This document shows positions 46,501 through 57,940 of a stretch of 64,000 nucleotides of DNA, one piece after another. Numbering within the stretch: position 1 is the stretch's first letter; every line of letters starts with the position of its first letter. Made by a program: the position numbers and the translations under genes. Origin of the DNA: Poa pratensis (lineage: Eukaryota; Streptophyta; Magnoliopsida; Poales; Poaceae); assembly GCA_947311845.1 (NCBI GenBank), contig CAMZMU010000040.1, positions 54,093,975 to 54,157,974 on the forward strand. Direction: 5' to 3'. Below the pieces are notes generated by a model that worked only from the letters and a program-made list of their open reading frames with translations, was not told the DNA's origin and made no database searches.

Positions 46501-46779
46501 TGTTGACGACGTCATGACTAGGAAACACTATAGGTGACGTCTAGCACGTCCTATCTATCTACACTGTACTGGTGCTGACGCACCACTTCAGGACACAGGC
46601 TACATGACAAAAACCCTCGCATCTGAAGAACCTGGCGACTGCTTCGACTCGGGACAGGTCCCGGAGTCGAACACTCCTCGACTTGGGAGTTGGACAGACC
46701 CCGAAGTCGGCACCCTCTAACCTATCGACTCCCCAACTCGAAGGGACCGTCGACTGGACACACAAGCCTATTTCCAACA
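46501..46779 (-). repeat. Copia 3' LTR, outer boundary uncertain
   Basis: On the minus strand it starts TGTTGGAAATAGGCTTGTGT after a GCCTAGGGAGTGAT purine-rich tract. If the end is the CGTCGTCAACA at 46501 it is 279 bp with a 5-bp inverted TGTTG/CAACA. A TATA-like CTATTTAGAGGG farther out (~46410) suggests it may extend to about 46356. The partner LTR lies outside the window. Confidence 0.5.
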
Positions 46780-49700
46780 ATCACTCCCTAGGCTTGAGTT
46801 CCGGAGACACCTCCACATGCCGATCCTTGTGCGCAGCTCCGCCAGGCGGACTCGTCCAAGTGGCTTGGTCAGCATGTCCGCGAGTTGGTGTTCGGTGGGC
46901 ACGAACTCCAGCTCGACCTTCTTCGCCTCCATGCAGTCTCGAATGAAGTGTTACTTCAAGTCGATGTGTTTTGATCGCTCGTGGAAGACGGGATTCTTGG
47001 CGAGCGCGATAGCCGACTTTTTGTCGACCTTGAGCACCACGTGCTCAGCTTCGCCGTTGCTGAACTCGGACAGCAACCGAGCCAGTCAGATCCCCTGGCA
47101 AGCAGCTGTGGCAGCCGCCACACACTCCGACTCGCAGCTCGACAGAGCCACGACCTTCTGCTTTAGTGACTGCCAGGTCACTGGGCTGCTCCGAGGAAGT
47201 ACAGGGTACCCGACGTACTCTTGCGCGAGTCGACGTCGCCCGCCAGGTCGTTGTCGCTGTAGCGACCAAGCGCGGTGTACCTGCACTCCTCCCATACCTA
47301 CACCCGAGTCGCGGCGACCCGGCGATGTAGCGTAAGATGTGCTTCACGGCCGCGAGGTGCTCCAGTGTTGGAGCCTCCATGAACCGCGATACGAACCCGA
47401 CAACGAAGGTCAGGTCCGGCCTCGCATGCACCAAGTACCGTATGCTCTCGACTATGCTCCGGTACTCGGTAGCATCCGTCGCGGGTGCCGTGCTGCACTT
47501 GGACAGCTTGAAGCGCGGCTCCATGGGTGCGTGGACGGGGTTGCACCCGTCCATCCCCGCCTTCTCCAGCAGCTTCAAGCATAGGCACCCTGCGAGATAT
47601 CGATCCCGCTGGGTCCTTGTCGAACCTCGATGCCGAGGTAGTAGCTCACCAACCCGAGGTCGGACATCTGGAATAGGCTCCGCATTTCCACCCTGAATCT
47701 GATGATGTCGTTGGAATCCGAGCCCGTGATCACCAAGTCGTCGACGTAGACACGACTAGAAACCGGCTCAGAGTCGCTCCTCGCACGTACATGCCATGCT
47801 CTGACTCGCACCTTGCGAAGCCGAGCTTGACGAGGCTGCGTCGATCTTGGTGTTCCATGACCTTGGCGCCTGCTTGAGGCCGTAGAGCGCCTTGTCGAGT
47901 CGAAGCACCAGGTGCTCCTTCCCCTTTGCAGCGAAGCCAGTTGGCTGCTACCGTACACCACTTCCTCCAACTCGCCGTTGAGGAAGGCTGACTTGACATC
48001 CATATGGTGGACGTCCTATCCTGCACTCGCCGCCACGGCTAGCAGTAGCCTGACGGACTCGAGTCGGGCCACGGCTGCGAAGACCTCGTCGTAGTCGACC
48101 CCGTGCCGCTGCACATAGCCCTTCGCCACCAGGCGAGCCTTGTGCTTTAGGACTGCGCCGTGCGCGTCCTTCTTCACCTTGTACACCCACTTCAGGCCGA
48201 TCGCGTGGTGACCTGGTGGTAAGGTGGCTAGCCTCCAAGTTGAGTTGGACTCGATGGCCTCCAGCTCCTCCTGCATCGCCTGCCTCCAGCTGGCATGCGC
48301 CTTCGCCTCATCGAACGAGCCTGGCTCTTCGGAGGCGACGTAGTGGTGCTCCTCGTCCGGCTCAAGGGTCGAACCCACTTTGAGCACGTTTTGCAGAGTG
48401 CGGAACCGGTGATCAAAACTCATGTCATCTTCTGCATCGAGCATACCTGAGTACCTCGAGGGTGGCATGACGAACTCGACGCCAGAGACAGCCGGAGTCG
48501 AAGACTCGGCTGTCGGTGCTTGGTGTTGTTGGAGAACCAGCTGGGGATGCACTCCCGACTCCTGGAGTTGGTGAGTCTGGAGCCGGCGAGTCGGGTGCAG
48601 GACCCGCACTCCCGTCTCCCGGAGTTGGCTGCGGCTCGAACACCATGTGCTCGACCGCGAAGGTGTCGACTCCGAAGGTGTTCACCGGAGAGTCCGGCGA
48701 ACTCCAGTCCCAGCGCGCGTTCTCGTCGAACACGGCATCTCGCGTGATGGTCATGCGGTTAGTCACCGGGTCATAGGCTCGATATCTCTTCGTCCCAGGT
48801 TGGTACCCGACGAAGATCATCGGCCTGCTCCGGTAGTCGAGCTTCTTCAGCCCGGGGCGCGTCTCCCTGACGTGCACCACGCACCCGAACATGCGCAGGA
48901 AGCTCACATTCGGCTTGCGGCCATGCCATGACTCGAACGGCGTCTTGCCGTCCACGCTCTTGGTGGGTGACCTGTTCAGATGAACACGGCCGTCGTCACC
49001 GCCTCACCCCAGAATTCTCCGAGGACCTTCTTGGCCTTCAGCAGACTGCGGGCCATGCCCACAATCGTCTGGTTGCGTCGCTCCACGACGCCGTTCTGCT
49101 GCGGGGAGTACGGAGCCGTCAGGTGACGCTCAGTCCGAGCTCAGCGCAGTATGCTGTGAAGGACCCGGAGGTGAATTTGCCTCCGCAATCCTTGCGCAGC
49201 GTGCGCAGCTTGCAACCGGTTTCCGACTCGGCTCACGCCTGGAGTCGAATGATGGCGACTGCGGCCTCGTCCTTCGTCGATAGACGGGCGAGCCACATGT
49301 GCCGCGACAGGTCGTCCACCAGCAGGAGGAGTACCTCTTCCCGCTCGGTGTGGCCGGGGTGATAGGCCCGCAGAGGTCGCCATGGACCAACTCGAATCGT
49401 TCCTTCGCCCGAAACTTCGCTTGCTTTGCGAATGGGGCTCGCCTCTGCTTCCCTTCTAGGCAGGCGTCGCAGAGCTGGTTCACGTGCTCCACCAGAGGGA
49501 GGCCACGCACCATCTCGCCCTTCGCCAGTCGGCGCAAGCTGTCGAAGTTGAGGTGCCCAAACCGCGCATGCCAAGTCCACGCCGGGTCGTCACCGGTGCC
49601 CACCACTAGGCACACCGGCTGTGCGACTCACGCGTGCAGCTTGTACATCCGGTTTGGCTCTCGCCTGACCTTGATCAGGAGCTGCCGCTCCTATCACGCA

Positions 49701-50120
49701 CCCAGAGGATCCCATCCTCGATCAGCACCTGGTAGCCGTTCTCCTCGAACTGGCCCAGGCTGATGATTTGTGTGTTCAGCCGGGGTATGTAGTACACCCC
49801 GGTGACGGCCGGTGCTCGCCTGAGACGAAGAGCACCGTCCCCTGCCCGCAGATGTCGACTCGTGAGCCGTCGCTGAACTTGACAGTCCCGGTGACGCTTG
49901 TGTCGAGCTCCGCGAACGCGGCGCGGTCACCAGTCATGATTGGTGGCGCCCGAGTCGAGGTACCAGACGCCCTTCTTGGCGTCCCCCTCTTGCATCAGGT
50001 TGACATGCGCCTTCTCTCTAGCATGAGGAGGACCGGCTCCTTGCGAGTCGGGTCGGCCAGCTCCTCCCGAGCTGCCATGGTCGACTCCTCCCGAGTCAAC
50101 GCAGTCGAGTCCTTGCGACC
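46501..50120 (-). mobile_element. Copia retrotransposon, 3' half (minus strand)
   Basis: Minus-strand pol pieces, read from high to low coordinate: protease WYLDSGATNHDW (~49930-49975); GAG-pre-integrase WHARFGHLNF and the integrase zinc region CDACLEGKQRRAPF (~49400-49600); FGCVVHV..FVGYQPGTKRYR (~48800); RT start IGLKWVYKVKKDA (~48170-48210), MDVKSAFLNGELEE (~47960-48003) and YVDDLVITG (~47750); and the RNase H side EYRSIVESIRYLV and HILRYIAGSPRLG (~47330-47470). Many frame changes break it. Its gag half continues after the Gypsy insertion (63371 on). The 3' LTR begins TGTTGGAAATAGGC at 46779 and runs toward lower coordinates. Confidence 0.88.
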
Positions 50121-50607
50121 TGACATGGGTATGCCTATCGGGTACCCTACCATGAGGGTACCTGGTGCACGTATCGACTAGGCCCAACTATCAGAGCCTA
50201 CATGAAGCCCATGAAGGGAGGCCCACGAAGATGGAGTATCCTCCAAGTTTGGCGAAGCAATAGTCGGTTTAGAGTTTCCTTACTTGTAAATCGAGTCGGT
50301 TACGAACACCCGAGACCCAGCCTATTATTTAAGGACTGGGAGGGCCATCGAACCAGACAACGACCACCAGAGCCAAAACCCTAGCGAGATCGACATCTCG
50401 CCGGGATCCTTGTAACCATCATATTCACAAAGCAATAACAGACAGGCAGGACGTAGGGGTGTTACCTCCACACGAGGGCCCTGAACCTGGGTAAAATCTT
50501 TGCCCTGCTTGTCAGCCGACGATACTTCCAGCTCTACCACGTTCTCTCCCCCATATTCATAACCTAGGGACCTTAACCATGGGTCTTGATGAGTCTACCC
50601 CTCGTCA
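50121..50607 (+). repeat. Gypsy 5' LTR
   Basis: TGACATGGGTATGCC to CCCCTCGTCA. A TATTATTTAAGG at 50323-50334 is the likely TATA box. Confidence 0.95.
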
Positions 50608-53040
50608 AGTGGCGCCGTCTGTGGGAAAGAATAGCGCTGGACTCGAAGTTTCGCCGGTCCCAACAGCAAACGGCAAATCGCCGATCACACCAGCAAACGG
50701 CAACTCGCCGATCTCATCTGCAAACGGCAACTCGCCGGCCATGTCAGCAAACAGCAACTCGCCGATCCAGGCGACACACGGCGACTCGCCGATCCACTCG
50801 AAAAGCGGCAGCCTGCCCGCTTCACCTGCAAAAAGCGCATCTGCTCTTCCAATGAATTTCAATCCGCACTCGCCAGAGCTTCAGGAGGCGTTTTCCGGCC
50901 TTGAATCAGGTTTGAGTTTAACTGTTGGAGCATTCAATTTTTTCGTAAACAATCTTGGCACGCAGGACTCGACAGATCCGCAACAACTGGCGCTGGGCGC
51001 ACTCGAGGCTCCGTCGACTGCGCTCGCCCCGTCGTCGATTCCTGAAGCCTGCTCGCCCGCAACAACCATGTCGACCGGCGAGATCGACAGGTTCATGATG
51101 ACGGAACTCCAAGGCGAGGAGGCAGAATCAGCATACCGCACAAGCAACGTCGACTTCAACCTACCACTCGACGAGAGTTTCGACTGCGGGATCTCCCTCG
51201 ATGACTTCTACGAGCCCGCGATTCATAACGACAGCAACGTCGACTCGGAGATCTTCACCAACACCAACCTCGACTCAGAAATCCATAATGGCTTCGCCAA
51301 CACCGAGATGAGCATAGGCGATGAGCACATCGACAACGAGATTCGCCTCGAAGATCTACTCGATGAACATACTGGCTCTGACATGAGCCTCGACGGCGAC
51401 GTCGAGTCCATGACTGGAATCGACAGCACATACACCTGTCCTCGGGTCACGCCCCATCAGGTCTACGTGGCCTTCACCGCAGAATCATCCGCAGACGCAG
51501 CCGCTCGCAGGCCTGCACAATTCCCATGCACGGTAACCATGCCGGATGGGGTCACAACCTTGACAATCACGGAGGAGATGGCAGCAAAAGCAGATAAAGT
51601 CATAAAGGAGTGCACAATGATGCCACCAAATTCCACCCCAGAGGAGATGTTGACCTTCCAGTACTTCAACTGGCAGGAGTCAATTCGACTGCAAAACTAC
51701 CGAGCGACGCTCGAGAGCGCAAAAGGCAAGCCAGCCTCTCGAGTGCCCGAAGAAGGGAGCAATCCCTCGGGTCCACAATGCAACCAACCCCACGACCTAG
51801 GTCGCGGTTGGCAAGCCTTCCAGAACATGAAAGGGTAGCAATCACCCGTAACCTGTCGTTCATGACAGAGGACGCTAACGGAATCCCAGTGCCCAAAACT
51901 GCTGCGGGTGCATTATTCTCCGTAGGTGCTTACCTCAAGGCAATGCAACCTCCGGCGAATGACCCTAACGCAGCCCTGCATCGCCAACAACTCAAATCGC
52001 TAGCTCTAGCGGCACAGGCTATACAGCCAGAAGACAAAACTCCAGCAAGGAATCGCGATCGCGACATAGTCGACTCACGACACGCAGCACATCATCGCAG
52101 TGGTCGCAGCCACCACTCGGATGAAGGAAGGAGAAGCACGCGCCGGCACAGGTCCAGCAGAAGCAGATCTCGAAGATCCTATAGCAGCGATTCATACTCT
52201 GATCGCGAACCAGAGCCATGCGGAGCATTGTGCTTCACTCGACGCATCCGTGAGACGCGGATGCCCAAAGGTTCAAGTTGACAGGCGAACAACCCAAGTA
52301 CAACGGTCGCCAAGAACCTTCCGGGTGGCTAGAAGATTACAGACTCGCCGTGGCATGCCAGCGTGGCACGAACACCACGGCGATGCAGTACATACGACTC
52401 ATGCTCGAAGGAACTGCCCGCGACTGGCTCAAGGCGCTCCCTCCATCATCATACGACTCGTGGGACGATTTCCGCAGAGACTTCATCAAAAACTTCGAGC
52501 CTCTATGTGAGCGCCCGAAGACATTCGAGAATTAAGGCATGCACTCAACGATCAGACGAGTCGTTGAGATCATACATACGGCGGTGGACCGAAATACGCA
52601 ATTCGGTTGGCAAAGTGTCAGAAGACAGGGCCATGGATGCCTTCATACAAGGTCTCGCCAGGAAGGACTTCAAAGAGGCACTGGTCGTGAAAAGCCAACC
52701 TCCCTGGCTGACCTCATCAAAGTTGCGACTGAGTGGGCAGATGGAGAGGATTCTGTACGCAGATCCCGTGCTTCCCCACACGCGACAACTACGAAAGCGG
52801 CAGTCGAGGCCGCAGAGATTCATACAGAGAAGATCGCAGGCGCAAACGTTCCAAACGTCCTTACGACGATAACAGACCCGAGTTCATGGCGGCTGGATAC
52901 ACACAACCCGGGAGGACCAAGATAGAAGCAATCGACGCTCGGATGATCGACGGGACAGTCGAGATCGCGAGCAGCGGAGCGACAGCTACAAAAGGCAAGA
53001 ATGGCGCAAACGCAGCGACGCAAAACCCGAGCGGTCATTC
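50579..53040 (+). pseudogene. Gypsy gag, frame-disrupted
   Basis: The first frame (50579-51838) starts at an ATG inside the LTR and carries five or six ~10-residue repeats of the form ANGNSPISS (50664-50830), then an acidic region. Shifts near 51750, 52265 (CCCAAAGGTTC, one A apparently missing), 52530 and 52720 separate recognizable capsid segments: ITRNLSFMTEDANGIPVP, GTARDWLKALPPSSYDSWDD, FRRDFIKNFEPLCERP, SDESLRSYIRRWTEIRNS and AFIQGLARKDFKEAL. These match the Retrotrans_gag domain of plant Gypsy elements, which builds the virus-like particle. Confidence 0.85.
50610..50627 (+). promoter_or_regulatory. Gypsy primer-binding site
   Basis: TGGCGCCGTCTGTGGGAA two bases after the 5' LTR, the position and TGGCGCC form expected of a tRNA primer-binding site in plant Gypsy elements. 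The exact tRNA is not assigned. Confidence 0.8.
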
Positions 53041-53049
53041 GAGGAAAAG

Positions 53050-54042
53050 ATGGACGACTGGTGCAGATTCCACCTCTTCAAGGGGGACGACGGAAAACTA
53101 CGCTCCAATCACACCCTAAGGAACTGCAGGGAATTCGACCAAATGGCGACTGACTACATGATACGACTCAAAAGGTACGGCCCAGCACCTGCTCAGCCCA
53201 CGCCTGCACCCGCACCACAGCCGAACGCTGTGCCCGCTCTCATGGCGCCACAGCCGCCACCGCAACCACCACCACAGCCTGCTCCAGGCGCAAACCTCGC
53301 AGGTGCCATACAACCCGTACTACGGGCGGAAGATGATCAATATCCACAGCCCCACGGGCAGATGTACATGATACAAAAGGGTCGCCCCTCCAACAGGCAG
53401 CAAAAGCTAATCACTCGACAGGTGAACATGGCTGTCATGGCACCTCCTGCCGTGCCCGAATTTCTGAAGGGATCGGAAACCATCATAAGCTTCAGTCGAG
53501 AGGATCATCCCCCAGCTGTAGTTCGACCAGGGCACGCGGCTCTGGTACTCGACGCGCAAATAGGAGGCTACGCCATGACCAAGGTCTTCATGGATGGAGG
53601 CAGCGGCATAAACATCATCTTCGCGGACACGCTCCGCAAAATGAACAGGTCAGTCGAAAACCTCCCAAAATCTTCAAATACCTTCCACGGTATTGTTCCT
53701 GGCAAAGCAATTAGCCCAGAAGGCACCATACAACTCGACGTTACGTTCGGGGACAAAAGCCACTTCAGGACAGAGTCGATTGAGTTCGAGGTCGTCGACT
53801 GGAAATCACAATACCATGCTATTCTTGGTCGCCCGACGTTTGCTCGATTCATGGCGGTGCCACACTACGCGTACCTCACGCTGAAGATGCCAGGACCAAA
53901 GGGAGTCATCACTGTCCGTGGAAACTTTCAAAGGTCCGATGCTTGCGACCGCGAGTTCAGCAAAATCTCCGAGATGTTCGGGGTGGAAGAATCACTCGCC
54001 GACTGGCGATTTCCAACGACCGCACACTCCTTCCGAGCATAA
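53050..54042 (+). CDS. Gypsy gag C-terminal and aspartic protease region
   Basis: Open 330-codon frame. It begins with a Cys/His segment (WCRFHLFKGDD, NHTLRNCREF), a Pro/Gln-rich linker (~53180-53310), then a retropepsin-like domain: VFMDGGSGINIIFADTLRKM holds the catalytic Asp in DGGS rather than the more usual DSG or DTG, and YHAILGRPTFARF is the second conserved block. The protease cleaves the polyprotein. The frame stops before pol, so a gap of about 180 bases and a frame change separate it from RT. Confidence 0.88.
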   Translation: MDDWCRFHLFKGDDGKLRSNHTLRNCREFDQMATDYMIRLKRYGPAPAQPTPAPAPQPNAVPALMAPQPPPQPPPQPAPGANLAGAIQPVLRAEDDQYPQPHGQMYMIQKGRPSNRQQKLITRQVNMAVMAPPAVPEFLKGSETIISFSREDHPPAVVRPGHAALVLDAQIGGYAMTKVFMDGGSGINIIFADTLRKMNRSVENLPKSSNTFHGIVPGKAISPEGTIQLDVTFGDKSHFRTESIEFEVVDWKSQYHAILGRPTFARFMAVPHYAYLTLKMPGPKGVITVRGNFQRSDACDREFSKISEMFGVEESLADWRFPTTAHSFRA

Positions 54043-54220
54043 GAAGTTGGCAGTCGACAGATCCTTCAATGCTACAAATGACACAAGGTCGCATCAGGTG
54101 CACCCGACCGATCCGTCCAAGACAGTCAACATATCTTCGAGCCTGCCTATCGCATAGGAAGGCGCGCTCGTCGAATTCCTCCGTGAGAACTGGGAAATAT
54201 TTGCGTGGTGTCCAGCCGAC

Positions 54221-57145
54221 ATGCCAGGTATTCCCAGGGAATTCGCCGAGCACTCTCTCCAATTGTTTCCAGATGCAAAGCCAGTCAAGCAAACGATGCG
54301 TCGAATCTCCGGCCCAAAGCGAACCGCAGTCGAATCTGAAGTCGACCGGTTACTCGCAGCAGGATTCATTAGGGAAATCAAGAAATCACAATGGGTGGCC
54401 AACCCCGTACTCGTAGAGAAGAAGCATACAGACATCCTTCGGATGTGCGTGGACTTCACAGCGCTGAACAAGTGCTGTCCAAAGGATCACTTCCCGCTAC
54501 CCCGAATCGACCAGATCGTCGACTCCACCGCCGGATGCGCACGACTCTCCTTTCTGGATGCTTACTCAGGTTATCACCAGATAAGGATGAAGCAAGAAGA
54601 CGAAGAAAAAACGGCGTTCATAACCCCACTCGGGGTCTACTGCTACACAACTATGCCCTTTGGGCTCAAAAACGCGGGTGCAACATACCAGCGCATGATG
54701 CAGGACTGCCTCAAAAAGCAAATCGGACGCAACGTCCAGGTCTACGTGGATGACATTGTCATTACCACAAGGGAAGAACACACACTACTCGACGATTTGA
54801 GGGAGACGTTCGCAAACCTCAAACGCTTCCATATCAAGCTCAATCCTAAGAAGTGCACGTTCGGCGTTCCAGCCGGGCAGCTCCTAGGGTACCTAGTCTC
54901 TGCCCGTGGAATCGAAGCAGACCCGGAGAAAATACAGGCCATCCTCACAATGCAAAGGCCTTCAAAGCTTCACGATGTGCAGAAACTAGCAGGACGAGTA
55001 GCAGCGCTCAGTCGATTCATCAGCAAACTGGGTGAAAAGGCTCTACCATTCTATCGACTGATGAAGAAGGCGGACAAGTTCGAGTGGACGCCAGAAGCTG
55101 AAGCAGCCTTCACAGATCTCAAGCGGATCCTCACAAGCCCTCCGATCCTCGTCGCACCTAAGGAACGGGAACCACTCTACCTGTATGTCTCGGCTACAAA
55201 CAGGGTGGTGAGCACCGTACTGGTAGTCGAACGCATGGAGGAGGGGCACATCCAAAGCATACAACGTCCAGTCTACTACCTGAGCGAGGTTCTCTCCATA
55301 TCAAAACAGCGGTACCCGCACTATCAAAAGCTGGCATACGCTGTATTCATGTCCTCAAGGAAGTTGACACACTACTTCACCGAGCACCCGATCACCGTGG
55401 TAAGTAACTCAGCAATCGGTGATATCCTCACAAACCCCAATGCAACGGGTCGAGTCGCAAAATGGCTCATCGAGCTGGCTCCAAGAGACATCAAGTACGA
55501 GCACCCGAAGGCTATCAAAGCACAAGTCCTACCCGACTTCACAACCGAGTGGATAGAGGCCCAATTACCTGGAGCACCAGACGTGTCCAATTCCTGGACC
55601 ATGTACTTCGATGGGTCCAAGAAACACGAAGGCGCAGGCGCAGGCGTCATCCTCATATCACCAAAAGGGGACAAGCTACGTTATGTTTTGCAGATGGGAT
55701 TCAAACTACCCTCCAATAACGAGGCTGAATACGAGGCTCTGATCCATGGCATGCGGATGGCAAAAGCACTTGGGTGCACTCGATTGATGATCTACGGCGA
55801 CTCCAATCTCGTGGTGCAGCAAACAATGAAGGCCTGCGACGCAATCGCGGACAACATGATCGCTTATCGCGACCTGTACAACACACTGGAGGGCAGCTTC
55901 GAGGGCTGCGAGTTGAGGCACATAGGAAGGGAAAGTAACGAAGAAGCAGACATGCTAGCCAATCTTGGCTCAACTGGCGCACAAATTCCACCTGGTGTCT
56001 TCCTCGAGCGCATCGAACACAGATCTATCAAGGAGAAACGAGAGCCTCCTCCGTCGACTACGCCACCAAAAGCAAAGCGCCAGCACAGAGGACCCCCCAG
56101 TCGAGGTATCTCATTGAGCCAACTGGACTCAACCTTTTCTGGCTTACATACTCCGCGCGAGCTACCAGATGACATAACCGAGTCCCGACGCGTGACTCGA
56201 AGATCAAAAGCATACACCGTTATCAACGGCGAGTTATACAAGCGCAGCATATCAGGTATGTTCCAAAGATGCATCGCATTCGAAGATGGCCAAGCCATAC
56301 TTCGAGATATTCATGCAGGTACCTGTGGGCATCACGCCAGCAGTCGATCACTCGTAGCCAAAGCCTTTCGCGCAGGGTTTTACTGGCCTACAGCACTCAA
56401 AGACGCGGAGGACATAGTCAAAAGGTGCGTCGGCTGCCAGAAATTCGCAACAAGGCCGCACGCACCCGCATCGGCGTTGAAGACTATACCGCTGGCCTGG
56501 CCTTTCGCCCAATGGGGGCTCGATATGGTTGGGCCACTCAAAAAATCATCGCATGGCGGGCATACTCACCTACTGGTGGCAGTCGACAAGTTCACAAAGT
56601 GGATCGAGGCGGTCCCCATCACAAATTCGACTGCTACTACGGCAGTCAACTTCATAAAGAGCATCATCTACCGCTTCGGTGTCCCAAACAGTATCATCAC
56701 TGATAACGGCACAAACTTCACGGCTGAGGAGTTCAAAACCTTCTGCAAAGAGCAGGACATTACGCTCAACTACGCATCCGTGGCGCATCCACAATCCAAT
56801 GGCCAAGTCGAAAAGGCCAATGGACTTGTGACGAGTGGGATCAAGAAGCGCCTCCTGGTGCCACTCAAAAGAGCTGCGGGTGCTTGGGTCGAAGAACTAC
56901 CATCTGTGCTATGGAGCCTACGCACAACTCCCAACACTTCTACGCAGTTCACCCCATTCTTCATGGTCTATGGTGCAGAGGCAATTCTGCCATCAGATGT
57001 AAGGTTCAATGCGCCACGAGTTGAAGCATACAATGAAGAAGACGCGGAAGAAGCACTCGAAGACGCAGTCGACTTGCTCGATGAGCGCGCGACACGGCCT
57101 TGGCCCGCACAGCTGTTTACCAGCAGGACCTCGCAACTACCATAG
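54221..57145 (+). CDS. Gypsy pol: reverse transcriptase, RNase H, integrase
   Basis: Open 974-codon frame. RT: ADMPGIPREFAEHSLQ at the start, then YSGYHQIRMK, PFGLKNAGATYQRMM and VYVDDIVI with the catalytic YVDD. RNase H: MYFDGSKKHEGAGAG, NNEAEYEALIHGMRMA and IYGDSNLVVQQ. Integrase: an H2C2 zinc finger (HAGTCGHHASS, CVGCQKFA), then the DDE core with WGLDMVGPL, ITDNGTNFTAEEF and NGQVEKANG. The frame ends prematurely at 57145; ARHGLGPHSCLPAGPRNYHS and SFVVGDLVLRLKQKKVHKLA in another frame (57075-57235) continue the integrase C terminus to about 57354. Confidence 0.95.
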   Translation: MPGIPREFAEHSLQLFPDAKPVKQTMRRISGPKRTAVESEVDRLLAAGFIREIKKSQWVANPVLVEKKHTDILRMCVDFTALNKCCPKDHFPLPRIDQIVDSTAGCARLSFLDAYSGYHQIRMKQEDEEKTAFITPLGVYCYTTMPFGLKNAGATYQRMMQDCLKKQIGRNVQVYVDDIVITTREEHTLLDDLRETFANLKRFHIKLNPKKCTFGVPAGQLLGYLVSARGIEADPEKIQAILTMQRPSKLHDVQKLAGRVAALSRFISKLGEKALPFYRLMKKADKFEWTPEAEAAFTDLKRILTSPPILVAPKEREPLYLYVSATNRVVSTVLVVERMEEGHIQSIQRPVYYLSEVLSISKQRYPHYQKLAYAVFMSSRKLTHYFTEHPITVVSNSAIGDILTNPNATGRVAKWLIELAPRDIKYEHPKAIKAQVLPDFTTEWIEAQLPGAPDVSNSWTMYFDGSKKHEGAGAGVILISPKGDKLRYVLQMGFKLPSNNEAEYEALIHGMRMAKALGCTRLMIYGDSNLVVQQTMKACDAIADNMIAYRDLYNTLEGSFEGCELRHIGRESNEEADMLANLGSTGAQIPPGVFLERIEHRSIKEKREPPPSTTPPKAKRQHRGPPSRGISLSQLDSTFSGLHTPRELPDDITESRRVTRRSKAYTVINGELYKRSISGMFQRCIAFEDGQAILRDIHAGTCGHHASSRSLVAKAFRAGFYWPTALKDAEDIVKRCVGCQKFATRPHAPASALKTIPLAWPFAQWGLDMVGPLKKSSHGGHTHLLVAVDKFTKWIEAVPITNSTATTAVNFIKSIIYRFGVPNSIITDNGTNFTAEEFKTFCKEQDITLNYASVAHPQSNGQVEKANGLVTSGIKKRLLVPLKRAAGAWVEELPSVLWSLRTTPNTSTQFTPFFMVYGAEAILPSDVRFNAPRVEAYNEEDAEEALEDAVDLLDERATRPWPAQLFTSRTSQLP

Positions 57146-57354
57146 CCGTCGACTGCGAACCAGGTCCTTCGTCGTTGGCGACCTGGTTCTTCGACTGAAG
57201 CAAAAGAAGGTGCACAAGCTCGCTTCCCCATGGGAGGTCCCTTCATCATCACGGAGGTCCTTGGTGGAGGCGCATATCGACTGAAGCACGCGAAGACAGG
57301 CGAACTCTCTCATAATCCTTGGAACGTTGCGCATCTGCGCCGTTTCTACGCATA

Positions 57355-57940
57355 AAGTGCTCACAGTCATACAATGTAATAGGCTATATGTCGGATGGCT
57401 GCAGGTTTCAGACGCGCTCTTTTCCTTACCAGGGTACCTAAGGGGACTGGAAGGTTTTTAATGAGGCGGCCTGCAGCCTAACATTCAAAAGAGGAATAAA
57501 ATCAATGTTCCTTCGACTTCTTTGTGGCTACTACCCGCATAATTCATACCTTAACCGCACCCGAAACCCTCGGGGGCTGTGTTATCGATCAAATGAGCTC
57601 TCGCTCTTGCAGAAACACAATGCCTTAGCCGCACCCGAATGCTCGGGGGCTGCGTAACAAGGATCCAAACAAAGAACACAAAAACTCTGCAGCCGCACTC
57701 GAATACTCGGGGGCTGCACAGTCATTGGTTCACAACCAACACATATTTCACAAACCCCGCTCGACTGACTCGGGGGCTCGACAAAAAATCAAAGTATACA
57801 AACTATACAATATACAAAGAGTCAAAAATTACACTCGGGGGCTGCCCCCTATACAAAAATTGCACTCGCAAACTATTCTAATCCTCAGGCTCGTCCTTTA
57901 CGGGCAGCTCGGGACCGCAAAGCTGTTCGCGAGTGCACTC
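57355..57940 (+). repeat. Array of polypurine-tract-like CTCGGGGGCT motifs
   Basis: CTCGGGGGCT occurs at 57569, 57642, 57706, 57769 and 57834 (spacing 73, 64, 63 and 65 bases), mostly within CCGCAC.CGAA..CTCGGGGGCTG units. The same word recurs at 62265 and as the true polypurine tract at 62867. The array directly follows the integrase end. Confidence 0.9.

Noticed and set aside
50040..50115. CRISPR-like or regulatory array of CGAGTC repeats
   Set aside because: These are the degenerate coding repeats of the Copia gag linker, continued at 63371 after the Gypsy insertion.
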